Origin: Clostridiales bacterium
GTDB taxonomy: Bacteria; Bacillota; Clostridia; Lachnospirales; Lachnospiraceae
Assembly: GCA_021204045.1 (NCBI GenBank)
Contig: JAJQAA010000058.1
Coordinates: forward strand, 24,310-88,309
Length of the DNA: 64,000 nt
Direction of reading: 5' to 3'
Shown one piece after another: positions 26,225 through 34,618 of the stretch. A program made the position numbers and the translations under genes. The notes under the pieces are model-generated. The model saw nothing but the letters and a program-made list of their open reading frames with translations. It was not told where the DNA came from and did not search any database. Each line of letters opens with the position of its first letter. Within the stretch, counting starts at the first letter, position 1.

Positions 26225-28015
26225 TCACAGCATATTCTCCGGCCTGCTCTTTCGCCCTGTCCAGCCAAGCCCTCTGGCCCATTCTTTCATGCTGTCCGCT
26301 TCTTCTTTATCATTCCCGTTGATGGTCCGAAGCATGTTCAGAAATCCATGGAGTCCGCCGCAGTCATCCACCACATTCAGACCATCTGCCGCCATGCACA
26401 CGGCTTTCTCTTTTGCCTCGACCTGCGCCAGTACCGGTTCCAGGGTCTCCGAAATTCTGCACATATCATTATCAACAAAACCCCCGTCCTCCGTCTTGTG
26501 GTATATATCTTTCAAAGTGATTTTCACGCACCAGTCATCACCATAGTCATAGAGATAGTACAGCGTGTCAAAGTACGGAGACAGGTTAATATTCCGATCA
26601 CAGAACAAGTCCAAACACTTCATAGTCCAGGCATTCATCTGCTCTTCGTGCATTTTGATTACAGAATCGTACGACTTCTTATAAGCTTTCTCTATCTCTT
26701 TCTTATAGGTAGCCGGGTGTACCCATGACAGATGATCAAGCTGAGAATAACTCTGCCTCCAGTTGCGGAGTTCCGTGGCCGCTATTTTCATCTCGTCCAC
26801 GCTGTCATACAGTTCTTCATCTTCCATCTCCTCTTTCAGCAGCTCCAACTTGCCGACCACATTGCCTTTCCACGCTCTTGCACCATCACGCTCTGCTGTG
26901 AACAGCTCGCGGACGGTCAGACGTTCTGCCAGGAAATTCCAATCCTGCTCAACAGCAACTTTATCCAATATTTCCTTCAGCGTTGTTTCGTCCTTAAAAT
27001 CAGGGAACCGTCCACGGAAACCCTCAATCTCCCACAGGTTACCCAGATAAGAATCGCCGACCGAGTACTGTCGGAACGGAGCAGAATATTTTTTCTTAAA
27101 CCAGCTCTTAACGCTGACGCCTTTCTTGTAGTCGTCATCCCAATAAAGGTCGCTCATATCATCGTCCGGAAACCGGAACAGAATTCCGCACAGATCCGTA
27201 TAACCGCCGAGGGTTCCTGCCGTAAGTGTTTTGAAATCCTCCTGCGGTATAGAGAAATTATGCAGATGGCTATTTTGCCAACCAAAGAGCTTCTGGATGG
27301 CATAATGCAGAGCGTGGAGGTTCATCGTCCCCGGAACAAGCATATCGCGAGAGATAGCAGATTCCGCTTTTGCCAGTTTAAGCAGCTCCGCTCTGTCTTC
27401 CGGCCGCATATCCATATCTTCTTCAGCTCCGTAAACAAAACCGCCGACCAGGGATAGATGCAAAGCATAAACAGCGCCGTATTCGTGATAAGTATCCCCA
27501 TAGACAGCATCCACCCTCGCTCGATCGATGAGTTTCTCTGTAACCTCCGGATCGAAACGAAGGTTGGATAAAGCAGATGGTTTTGCCTGCTTAGATGCCA
27601 GATCGTCCATTAACACAGGCATGGTATCCTCATTCTCCTTATGCATCCCCTCTTCCGCTGCCTTCATCCGTTTCCTGTAATCCCTGGAATACTGTGCATC
27701 CTCGGTCTGCTTTACCCCGTAATTCCCACGTGAGTATGGCATATAGGCATACACGGCATCCTTTGTCAAGGATAATTCCTGCGCAATCTGGTCTGCGGTC
27801 ATTCCCTGATCTAAGAGTCCTTTAATCTGCCGTGAAGACTTGCTGCTCCATAATCCGGCTGTTATAAGAATACGCTGCGCCGTTACCATGGAAGTGTGGC
27901 AGTTCCGCGCCGTCTTCCGGACGGAATGTGTCTCCTCGTAATCTTCGATTACCTGCGCGTATAGCTCGTTGGTAACTTCCTGCTGCTCACAAGTGTTTGC
28001 TTTATGTTCGTTCAT
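26225..28015 (-). CDS. HTH + pRiA4b ORF-3-like protein
   Basis: 596-residue protein of uncertain role. The N-terminus holds two helix-turn-helix-like segments (VRKTARNCHTSMVTAQRILITAG and TADQIAQELSLTKDAVYAYM). The centre and end contain the two halves of a plasmid pRiA4b ORF-3-like domain: LHALHYAIQKLFGWQNSHLHNFS (~residues 240-262) and, some 240 residues later, YLYDYGDDWCVKITL, so the domain appears split by a charged helical insertion. The C-terminus (GGLHGFLNMLRTINGNDKEE) also fits that family. The start at 28015 has AGAGGAAAG upstream and a near-consensus promoter with a palindrome; autoregulation is plausible. Confidence 0.75.
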   Translation of the reverse strand: MNEHKANTCEQQEVTNELYAQVIEDYEETHSVRKTARNCHTSMVTAQRILITAGLWSSKSSRQIKGLLDQGMTADQIAQELSLTKDAVYAYMPYSRGNYGVKQTEDAQYSRDYRKRMKAAEEGMHKENEDTMPVLMDDLASKQAKPSALSNLRFDPEVTEKLIDRARVDAVYGDTYHEYGAVYALHLSLVGGFVYGAEEDMDMRPEDRAELLKLAKAESAISRDMLVPGTMNLHALHYAIQKLFGWQNSHLHNFSIPQEDFKTLTAGTLGGYTDLCGILFRFPDDDMSDLYWDDDYKKGVSVKSWFKKKYSAPFRQYSVGDSYLGNLWEIEGFRGRFPDFKDETTLKEILDKVAVEQDWNFLAERLTVRELFTAERDGARAWKGNVVGKLELLKEEMEDEELYDSVDEMKIAATELRNWRQSYSQLDHLSWVHPATYKKEIEKAYKKSYDSVIKMHEEQMNAWTMKCLDLFCDRNINLSPYFDTLYYLYDYGDDWCVKITLKDIYHKTEDGGFVDNDMCRISETLEPVLAQVEAKEKAVCMAADGLNVVDDCGGLHGFLNMLRTINGNDKEEADSMKEWARGLGWTGRKSRPENML

Positions 28016-28039
28016 GGTCTTTCCTCTCTCGGTATAGTC

Positions 28040-28077
28040 GTTGTACACAGTATAACGGGGCTTACCATTGTTGTCAA
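28040..28077 (-). promoter_or_regulatory. Promoter with overlapping palindrome for the HTH/pRiA4b-like gene
   Basis: Minus strand: -35 TTGACA, 17-base spacer, -10 TATACT (28049-28077). The -10 lies inside an imperfect palindrome GTTATAC-TGT-GTACAAC (28040-28056), a good candidate operator for the encoded HTH protein. Confidence 0.65.
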
Positions 28078-28137
28078 CCTAGACTCTTGACTCAAAAAAT
28101 CACCTTTATTTTCCAGAATTTTCCCGATTAAACGGCA

Positions 28138-28344
28138 TTAATACCAGCCTTTTCTGAACTTCGGTTCATAGCCTCCGTCTTCACCATCGCCATCACAGGA
28201 GACCAGTTCAAAACCATGCTTCCCGCACCACTCGGATACATACGAATCTATTTCGAAGTCCTCTACGACCGGCTGGTAATAGTCATCGCAGGTACAGTAT
28301 TCATCAAATTCACTATCGAGACACTCTTCCTCGTCTGCAGCATC
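28138..28344 (-). pseudogene. Acidic, start-less reading frame
   Basis: 68 open codons without any ATG or preceding ribosome site encode a very acidic, protein-like sequence (DAADEEECLDSEFDEYC..., ...VSEWCGKHGFELVSCDGDG...) ending in KFRKGWY. The same frame continues upstream across one TGA to the end of the DUF3791-like gene (PEDFRLN-stop-DAADEEE). This looks like a small gene that lost its start, or the 3' part of one broken by a nonsense change. No family recognised. The rest of 28078-28383 holds nothing else. Confidence 0.35.
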
Positions 28345-28383
28345 TCAATTTAGTCGGAAATCCTCAGGAAAATAAGATTCACA

Positions 28384-28632
28384 TTATTCCTTGTTGATAA
28401 AGTCATACATAGCTGCCTTCCCCTGTTCCAGCTCCAGAACGCAAGCCTTACATAGATACTGATCCGGTTCCAAATACAAACCTGTTTCAAGATCATTCAA
28501 TCGCTCAAAAAAATCTGTATTAATCAATTTCTTATAAGCATCTTCATGTGATAGATTAAAACGCTCCATCAGATATTTTGTAATTGTCACAACCGAAAGT
28601 CCTAATGTAACCCGAGCTTTTCCCTCTGTCAT
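28384..28632 (-). CDS. DUF3791-like small protein B (candidate antitoxin)
   Basis: 82-residue protein resembling the DUF3791 type: an N-terminal helix (TKYLMERFNLSHEDAYKKL) followed by the F-F-x-x-L-x-D-x-x-T-G-L-Y-L-E pattern typical of the family end. It starts 8 bases after the DUF3990 gene with GGTGAG as ribosome site. DUF3791 and DUF3990 genes often occur together in Clostridia, suggesting an antitoxin or accessory role (inference). Confidence 0.6.
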   Translation of the reverse strand: MTEGKARVTLGLSVVTITKYLMERFNLSHEDAYKKLINTDFFERLNDLETGLYLEPDQYLCKACVLELEQGKAAMYDFINKE

Positions 28633-28639
28633 ACAATGC

Positions 28640-29191
28640 TCACCGCCAATCTATTTCCCGAATACTTTTTATCACAGTATCTGCAACTTCCTGCTTTCCT
28701 ATGTAATACTGAATACCAAGATTCTCCACTTCCAGATTTTGAAGTAAAATCCGCTTGGCCTGAATACTTCCTTTCTCGCCGTAGGCTCCTTCCTCATAAA
28801 CCTTCAGGCACAATGCCGTATCATCATCCGCTGTAGCTCCAATCACCATATCATAATCGTGAGGCATACCACCTTTATATCGGCACATCAGAATAAAATC
28901 AAGCCATTCGATATCAGCATTCTGAAATATCTTAATACTGAGATTCCCTAAAATCTGAGGATCTAACTCGATCTCATATAAATACTCCCGGAAGGCTGCA
29001 GTATTCTTATTTGCACTCCGTCTTACTGCTTCGCGGTACTTCTTATGCATCATACCTATAGCCTGTTTCTGGGTGACAGCCATGTAAAATCCCTTACCAA
29101 AATCCTTTCGGCTTCTTCCGGCATTGACATCTACAGACATAATTTCAGAAACCGTACCATGATAAAGCGTTGTTTTTATTTCAGGAAACAT
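28640..29191 (-). CDS. DUF3990 family protein (ADP-ribosyltransferase-like, candidate toxin)
   Basis: 183-residue protein with the family signature TLYHGT at the N-terminus, DFGKGFYMAVTQKQAI and, later, DFILMCRYKGGMPHDYDMVIGATADD. The pattern (YHGT, DFGxGFY, then D-x-V-I-G-x-x-A-D-D) resembles the ADP-ribosyltransferase fold used by several bacterial toxins. The start at 29191 overlaps the end of the upstream DUF3791-like gene and has GAGGAG before it. A DUF3791-like gene lies on each side, supporting a toxin-antitoxin-like module; activity is unproven. Confidence 0.7.
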   Translation of the reverse strand: MFPEIKTTLYHGTVSEIMSVDVNAGRSRKDFGKGFYMAVTQKQAIGMMHKKYREAVRRSANKNTAAFREYLYEIELDPQILGNLSIKIFQNADIEWLDFILMCRYKGGMPHDYDMVIGATADDDTALCLKVYEEGAYGEKGSIQAKRILLQNLEVENLGIQYYIGKQEVADTVIKSIREIDWR

Positions 29192-29387
29192 ACTCCTCAA
29201 CCTCCTGCACCATCTCCCCTTCCGTCATACTGTCAAAAACATCCGGACACTCTGACACATAATTTAATATGGCATATCTTCTATCTAAGTCTAAAAATTC
29301 TCTTGACGTAATATTATGCGCTTTGCAGTAACTATCGGTAACAAGATACATAAGGAATATGGTATTATTCAATCTTTTTTCAGACAT
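29181..29387 (-). CDS. DUF3791-like small protein A (candidate antitoxin)
   Basis: 68-residue protein starting MSEKRLNNT, with the DUF3791 pattern: a helix (YLVTDSYCKAHNITSREFLDL), then AILNYVSECPDVFDSM and a C-terminal EEYVS. The frame is open further upstream, but a perfect GGAGGTG site lies 5 bases before this ATG, and the upstream codons belong to an ATPase remnant. Overlaps the DUF3990 start by 11 bases, implying coupled expression. Confidence 0.65.
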   Translation of the reverse strand: MSEKRLNNTIFLMYLVTDSYCKAHNITSREFLDLDRRYAILNYVSECPDVFDSMTEGEMVQEVEEYVS

Positions 29388-29534
29388 GCTTTCACCTCCG
29401 TCAAGCTGAACGTATTCCTTTTGAAGTGCTTCATCGTTTTTTGCTTTTCGAAACAATGCATCCCATTCATCTATGTAAATTCCATTTAATATTGTCTGAA
29501 ATCCTCTGTTGCCCGGATTTAAATAAATTCCCAT
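29388..29534 (-). pseudogene. N-terminal fragment of an AAA-ATPase-like gene with an internal deletion
   Basis: From an ATG at 29534 with a good GGAGGGG site, the frame encodes MGIYLNPGNRGFQ, the very characteristic start of the clostridial AAA-ATPase/PDDEXK family, then jumps to YIDEWDALFRKAKNDEALQKEYVQL, which matches that family's Walker B region some 80-100 residues further on. The intervening P-loop is deleted in frame, and the frame then runs into the DUF3791-like gene. The C-terminal part of the same protein type is at 25367-26122. Confidence 0.6.
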
Positions 29535-29620
29535 ATGCACGCCCCTCCTTTCATTGCTATGCTCATTCATTATACACTTGCAGCCAATCTTGTTCAAGAT
29601 AAATTATATCCCGACATTTT

Positions 29621-30238
29621 TCAGCGCAGCATTCCGGATATCCGGCAGCCAACCCAGTAAATCAATCCGCCCAGGAATCCGCCCAGCGTATTATACACAC
29701 AGTCGGAGACCTGCCAGGTCCCCAGACGGAGAAATAGCTGAAGAAACTCGATCGAGATTGAAAAAAGAAATGTGGTTTTCACAGACAGCCACAGGACCGC
29801 AATGAGCCTTACGGAGCCTCCCGGCAGCCTTTCTTTCCGTTTCTTATCGCTGCTTACGGTCCACAGCAGCAGGATCGTGAACGGGATAAACAGCATCACG
29901 TTTTCAATCGGTTCCGTGGTCAGAACCATCTCCCCGTTTGATTCCTTCCACAGCCACCATCCTCCCATGACGTCGCTCAGAGGATTCATCCACAGATTCC
30001 GGTTCAGCAATGTCCGGAACAGGATCATCATTGTGTAGAGTGCCAGAAGAAACAGGCGGCGGAAACCGGAGGACTCCTTAAATTCACTGAGCCAGATTTT
30101 CACGGACTCTTTCCAGTCGTGCTCTCTGGCATACAACCAGGTAAACATAAAAAGTACCGAGAGCAGCGCGGAAAGCCAGAACGACTCGTAAAGAGCCGTG
30201 AGCACATTCTTCAGAATTTCGGAAAAAATATCGATCAT
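29621..30238 (-). CDS. VanZ family membrane protein
   Basis: 205-residue protein with about five membrane helices. VanZ-family features: LYTMMILFRTLLNR, PIENVMLFIPFTILLLW (the N-V-x-L-F-x-P-x-G-like motif), SIEFLQLFLRLGTWQVSDCVYNTLGGFLG with the conserved E-x-x-Q and D-x-x-x-N-T-x-G. Members are linked to teicoplanin resistance but most have unknown roles. The start at 30238 has GGAG upstream. Lies downstream of the nucleotidyltransferase gene. Confidence 0.85.
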   Translation of the reverse strand: MIDIFSEILKNVLTALYESFWLSALLSVLFMFTWLYAREHDWKESVKIWLSEFKESSGFRRLFLLALYTMMILFRTLLNRNLWMNPLSDVMGGWWLWKESNGEMVLTTEPIENVMLFIPFTILLLWTVSSDKKRKERLPGGSVRLIAVLWLSVKTTFLFSISIEFLQLFLRLGTWQVSDCVYNTLGGFLGGLIYWVGCRISGMLR

Positions 30239-30339
30239 TGCCGCTCCATTCTCTGTTGATATGTCTGCCGCCGCGATGCCACAGGTGAATATTCCGGGTA
30301 ATTTTATACCGGTCAAACACGCATGACTCCACGAATCAT

Positions 30340-31281
30340 TTACAGATCGCTGTACAGATCCTCCGCGTACACGCCGCTCTCAATCAGACTTCTTATACTC
30401 TCCGTCACGGCGGCCTTATCTTCCTGATAGGTAATGCCGAACCACTTATCATTCGTCTCCAGGATTTTCAGCGTGACCTTCCCTTCCCGTAGCAGGCCGC
30501 CGATATGCGTCGGCAGCAGATACTCCGCCTTCTGAGGATTGGAAGGGACAGTCGTTTTAAAGAAGTCAACAAACCCTTCTTCCAGCATTCCCATATAAGA
30601 CGGATCCATGCCGGCCCTGGCCGGAAACCCCCAGAAATTCATGGATACATAGCTGTCCGGATCCAGCGCAACGCCATCGGCCTCCGCCCCGGCAGCTGTT
30701 TTCAGAATATTTCCGGTCTCGACCACGTCAAGCGCGTGGCTGTGGCCTTTTTCGACCTTACAGATCCCCCTGGTCACACTGCCGTGGTCAGACAGAGTAT
30801 TCTTAAGAATGAAGCCCGCCATGGCGATCGCGTTGTCCGCGTGCTCATGCGACAGCCAGTCCCGCATCCGCCGGAACGCGGTCTTCCCGTAATAGTCGTC
30901 CGCGTTAATTACCAGAAACGGCTCGTGAATGAACGGCTTCGCGGATAAGACAGCCTGTCCGGTACCCCAGGGCTTGGTTCTTCCTTCCGGAACCGTGTTG
31001 GGTCGCGGTATATCCGGCAGCGTCTGAAATGTATAAGCCACCGTAACGCCGAGCCGCACACAGACCTTTTCCACCCGATCGCCGATGCGCTCCTTAAAAT
31101 CCGCCTCAATGTCGGGGCGGATGATAAACACAATCTTATCAAATCCCGCCTCAATCGCGTCGTGGATGGAATAGTCCATGATGATTTCGCCGTTCAACCC
31201 GACCGGCTCCAGTTGTTTGATTCCTGTTCCAAAGCGGCTGCCGATGCCGGCGGCCATGATCAGCAGTGTGGTTGGTTGCAT
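30340..31281 (-). CDS. NTP-transferase family nucleotidyltransferase
   Basis: 313-residue protein. The sugar-nucleotidyltransferase signature LIMAAGIGSRFGTGIKQLEPVG (split as AAGxGSRFG and a Lys-Gln loop) and the metal-site INADDYYG are clear, with W-G-T-G-Q-A-V-L in between. It may make an NDP-activated sugar or alcohol; the substrate is unknown. A start at 31281 (MQPTTLL) is better spaced from GGAT than the upstream ATG. It follows the AlbA_2 gene by 28 bases and precedes vanZ. Confidence 0.8.
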   Translation of the reverse strand: MQPTTLLIMAAGIGSRFGTGIKQLEPVGLNGEIIMDYSIHDAIEAGFDKIVFIIRPDIEADFKERIGDRVEKVCVRLGVTVAYTFQTLPDIPRPNTVPEGRTKPWGTGQAVLSAKPFIHEPFLVINADDYYGKTAFRRMRDWLSHEHADNAIAMAGFILKNTLSDHGSVTRGICKVEKGHSHALDVVETGNILKTAAGAEADGVALDPDSYVSMNFWGFPARAGMDPSYMGMLEEGFVDFFKTTVPSNPQKAEYLLPTHIGGLLREGKVTLKILETNDKWFGITYQEDKAAVTESIRSLIESGVYAEDLYSDL

Positions 31282-31309
31282 AATTCTTTTCATCCTTTTT
31301 TATTGTTTT

Positions 31310-32458
31310 TTAACGTTTAATCCCAAGAGCGTATCTGGTTCTCTTTTTACATTCTTCAATCATCTCGCTAACGTTCTCGGCATCCAGAATATCCCTGATT
31401 TCTATTGGCGCACATAAAATTCTGTCCCGGTCTACCCTGGACGGCTGTGGGTGACGACTAAAGCAAGTATCATAGTTCCAATATCCTTTACACCCGATTA
31501 TTGAGATGCAAATATATACGGTAGAATGTCTTCCCCATGACTTGTATAATTCGGCAGTACCCTTGACAATATCATCTATTGCAGAAATGAATTCATCGCT
31601 GACCAAATACTTATTTTCCATATGTGTGTTTGTATATAAATCCTGCTTTAATTCTACACTTCCGTTATCAAAAATCGTCAGCAACTCAAAATCTCTCAAT
31701 CCATCGTCTGAGGGAAACCATATTCCATTGACATTAGGAAGCATGCTTCCCATGATATGATTATTCAATCCATAAGGCAACGGAATTCCTCCAGATTTTC
31801 CCCAATCACACATTGATATGAAATCAGCCGGATTTTGAAATGTTGCTGGTATGACATGAATCACACCGAATAAACCAGCGTTGTCTTCCAGTAATTCCGA
31901 TACCCGCTCCAATCGAAACTTTTTCATTTCCGAGGCCAAGGATGCTGCATGTAAAAAATTATTGCTAATTTCCGAATAGCTCATAGCTTCTTTTCGATTT
32001 CCATGGCGAATGAAAAAACGAAACACTGTCTGGTTCTCAATCGTCATATAAGGCTTGAAAATGCCTTTTTCGATATGAACTACAACTATATAGCCACCAA
32101 AAACGGATATAAAATTAAAATCCACAGGTGGCATGGAAGGCATAATTGGAAGCAATATATTTCGCAAATTCAGTTCAAATCGGTCAGTATCTTCAATATT
32201 AATGGGTATTATATCGAAAGCTAACCCGTTCTTCTCGGAAATTCCAAAGAGCAAATCTCCTCCATCAGCATTTGCAAAAGAGCACACATCATTGCGGAAC
32301 TCGTCTTTTCCCTTGGATTTCTGGGATTTGTCACCTTCCAGAAATTCAAATGTTCTTTTATAATCCAAAAACTGAGATTCCCGAAAAGCCTCATCATTTA
32401 AAATGCTATTTATATCATCTTCCGTCCATTCTTTGAATGTTTTGTTATTAATTCTCAT
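31310..32458 (-). CDS. AlbA_2 (Schlafen-type) domain protein
   Basis: 382-residue protein with an N-terminal AlbA_2 domain: ESQFLDYKRTFEF (E-x-x-x-x-x-F/Y-K), NDVCSFANADGGDLLFGISEKNG, followed by a long C-terminal region without recognised motifs. AlbA_2 proteins are putative nucleic-acid binding regulators. The ATG at 32458 has GGGAG 8 bases upstream; the longer frame has no ribosome site. It directly follows the last gene of the polysaccharide locus on the same strand and shares its lower GC content. Confidence 0.75.
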   Translation of the reverse strand: MRINNKTFKEWTEDDINSILNDEAFRESQFLDYKRTFEFLEGDKSQKSKGKDEFRNDVCSFANADGGDLLFGISEKNGLAFDIIPINIEDTDRFELNLRNILLPIMPSMPPVDFNFISVFGGYIVVVHIEKGIFKPYMTIENQTVFRFFIRHGNRKEAMSYSEISNNFLHAASLASEMKKFRLERVSELLEDNAGLFGVIHVIPATFQNPADFISMCDWGKSGGIPLPYGLNNHIMGSMLPNVNGIWFPSDDGLRDFELLTIFDNGSVELKQDLYTNTHMENKYLVSDEFISAIDDIVKGTAELYKSWGRHSTVYICISIIGCKGYWNYDTCFSRHPQPSRVDRDRILCAPIEIRDILDAENVSEMIEECKKRTRYALGIKR

Positions 32459-32576
32459 CGTCATCGCTCCCGAACCACAATGATTCAACATGAATATTCC
32501 GACCGTTTCTCCGGAACAACGGTACATTTTCACAAGAATAAATACAACTCTTAATTACCTCGTTAATTTTTTCAGA

Positions 32577-34034
32577 TTATTTATCTTTTCCCAAAACGAT
32601 AGTCTTTTTTACCACATCAAAAATCCTTTTACGAAATACTGCTAAAACAAAAGCAAAAATGGCTATAATAATATACTTTATAATCGTATGTCGATTAAGA
32701 AGCATGATTAAAGAACCACAAATTATTACTAAAATAGAAATAAGGAAAAAAGCTTTACCGTTATATATATGTGCACCATTTAAATCTTTCATGCTTGTCC
32801 TTTTGTAGAAGACATAATGTAAAATGCAAAAAAACATATAACAAAACAATGTAGTATATGCTGCTGCCTTATATCCATATATATTTATAAATATATAATT
32901 CAATATAAGGTTTAATATAGCACATAAAATAGACGGTATAACAACGGTGGCTTTATGTTCAAAGTATTCCTGCACGCGTGCGAAAAGTTGAAACAGATAA
33001 CTAAAGAAAACACCAATGCATATCGGAACAATAATACTTGTACTTTCTAAATATTTGGAACCGCCAAAAACCCAAACTATTTCTTCACTAAATAACATTA
33101 TAAGCCCCAGCAAAACCGCTACCAATGTAATCACCTTACTGGCTGTTCTTGATAATTCTTCATAATTCCCAGCTTGTATTTGCTGATATTCATATGGAGC
33201 GAAAGAATTATTTATAGCACTGGTAAACAAATTGATCAAAGTTCCAATTGAATATGCAACGCTATATATGGCAACATCATGGCTTCCACACATATAATTT
33301 ATCATAAGTTTGTCAGAACTTTGTAATACAAATTCTGACAAATGATGCGGTAATAATGCGATGCAAAAAATTAATGAAAATGACCAGATCTCCTTGTTAT
33401 AAAATAATTTTCCCTTATTGAAAGTAGAAATGTAAATTATAACTCCGACAATTGCAGTAATAAATGTTTGCGGTATTAATCTGGCCTCAGCAGTGTGAGA
33501 CACAAACAAAACAGCAATAACAGCAAAAACAGAAGATAAACCTGTTGTAATCAAAGTGACAAAAATCAAGCTTTTATAATCAAACGTATATCTTTTATAC
33601 ACCTGCCAACACTGAATCCCGGAATATGCAACGAAATAAATAAATAGACACAATACCAATGTTTCGGACATTTTCATAATGGCTGAAATTTGCTGCCTGA
33701 AAACCAGATAAATGCATAACCAGATTACGGTGATAATAAGAGTCAAAAAATTTACGGAAGAAAGTACCTTTTCCTTATCATCATATCTTATATATAAATT
33801 CATCAATGATTTATATAGAGTTAGACCAGTTACAAGCAAAAGGACAGACTGCCATGATAGATATGTTGAAACTAATCCATATTCAGTTTCTGGCAATATT
33901 CGTGTAAATACAGGAGTGGTAATCATAGTAATTCCGCGTTGCATAAAATTACACAACACGAACCACAATCCGGCCTTTGCTGGCAAGGACATCGTTTTAT
34001 ATTTATTTATCAATCTATTTACAACTAATCTCAT
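32577..34034 (-). CDS. wzx: Polysaccharide repeat-unit flippase (Wzx-type)
   Basis: 485-residue MATE/MOP superfamily protein with about 12-14 membrane helices; the N-terminus MSLPAKAGLWFVLCNFMQRGITMITTPVFTRILPETEYGLVSTY is typical of oligosaccharide flippases (short parts quoted continuously only for orientation are conserved: FxRxLPxxEYG). It would move undecaprenyl-linked repeat units across the membrane for the Wzy polymerase. Last gene of the locus, AT-rich. The GGAG site is 15 bases from the first ATG, which is far. Confidence 0.85.
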   Translation of the reverse strand: MRLVVNRLINKYKTMSLPAKAGLWFVLCNFMQRGITMITTPVFTRILPETEYGLVSTYLSWQSVLLLVTGLTLYKSLMNLYIRYDDKEKVLSSVNFLTLIITVIWLCIYLVFRQQISAIMKMSETLVLCLFIYFVAYSGIQCWQVYKRYTFDYKSLIFVTLITTGLSSVFAVIAVLFVSHTAEARLIPQTFITAIVGVIIYISTFNKGKLFYNKEIWSFSLIFCIALLPHHLSEFVLQSSDKLMINYMCGSHDVAIYSVAYSIGTLINLFTSAINNSFAPYEYQQIQAGNYEELSRTASKVITLVAVLLGLIMLFSEEIVWVFGGSKYLESTSIIVPICIGVFFSYLFQLFARVQEYFEHKATVVIPSILCAILNLILNYIFINIYGYKAAAYTTLFCYMFFCILHYVFYKRTSMKDLNGAHIYNGKAFFLISILVIICGSLIMLLNRHTIIKYIIIAIFAFVLAVFRKRIFDVVKKTIVLGKDK

Positions 34035-34073
34035 AATCGATATAAAATCTCCATTAAAACATCTGATAAAAAC

Positions 34074-34616
34074 TTATTCAATCTTTTTAACGAAATGAGC
34101 CGGTCTTCCAATATAAACAGAATTGTCTTCATCACAATCAGAAATTACAAGTGATCCTGCACTAATTACCACGCCATTTCCAATTTTAACTCCGGGCAGG
34201 ACAATTGTATCCGCTCCAATCCAAGTACCACTTCCAACTGAAATTTCCTTTGAAAATGCATTACCAGCGCGCCTTTCTGCTGATCCGAATTCATGTGTGC
34301 TGTTAATAAAATGAACATTCATAGCTATACTACAATTATCGCCTATATAAATATTATCACCTAAATCGAACCAACAGTCATAATTAATAAAAGTACCCCC
34401 CCCCACACACAATTTCCCATGTCCTGGACCCAAAAAAATTCTCGGGGCGAAATGACACTTTTTACCTATATGATTGCCTGCTATCCTATATAAAAAGGGT
34501 CTCAAAAATACTGGGCAACAAACATTTGAAGCAATAACATTCAGCCACACATCTGAAACTATTGTATAAATGCCAATTTTTATAGATCTGAATTTATTTA
34601 CTAATCTTTTGATCAT
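34074..34616 (-). CDS. Hexapeptide-repeat acetyltransferase with an in-frame G9 tract
   Basis: 180-residue left-handed beta-helix acetyltransferase (WbbJ/LacA type): INYDCWFDLGDNIYIGDN, the catalytic His in FINSTHEFG, GSGTWIGADTIVLPGVKIGNGVVISAG. It probably acetylates a sugar of the polysaccharide. ATG at 34616 has GGAGG 7 bases upstream. The coding sequence contains nine consecutive G (34396-34404) encoding Val-Gly-Gly-Gly at ~residue 74. A gain or loss of one G gives a stop within ~15 codons, before the catalytic region, so this gene can plausibly switch on and off. Confidence 0.85.
   Translation of the reverse strand: MIKRLVNKFRSIKIGIYTIVSDVWLNVIASNVCCPVFLRPFLYRIAGNHIGKKCHFAPRIFLGPGHGKLCVGGGTFINYDCWFDLGDNIYIGDNCSIAMNVHFINSTHEFGSAERRAGNAFSKEISVGSGTWIGADTIVLPGVKIGNGVVISAGSLVISDCDEDNSVYIGRPAHFVKKIE
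34396..34404 (-). repeat. Homopolymeric G9 tract in the acetyltransferase gene
   Basis: Nine C on the plus strand, G on the coding strand, followed by TAC. G9 keeps the frame; G10 reads GGG-TAC-TTT-TAT-TAA (stop), G8 stops at a TAG about 10 codons on. Confidence 0.85.
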
Positions 34617-34618
34617 AA

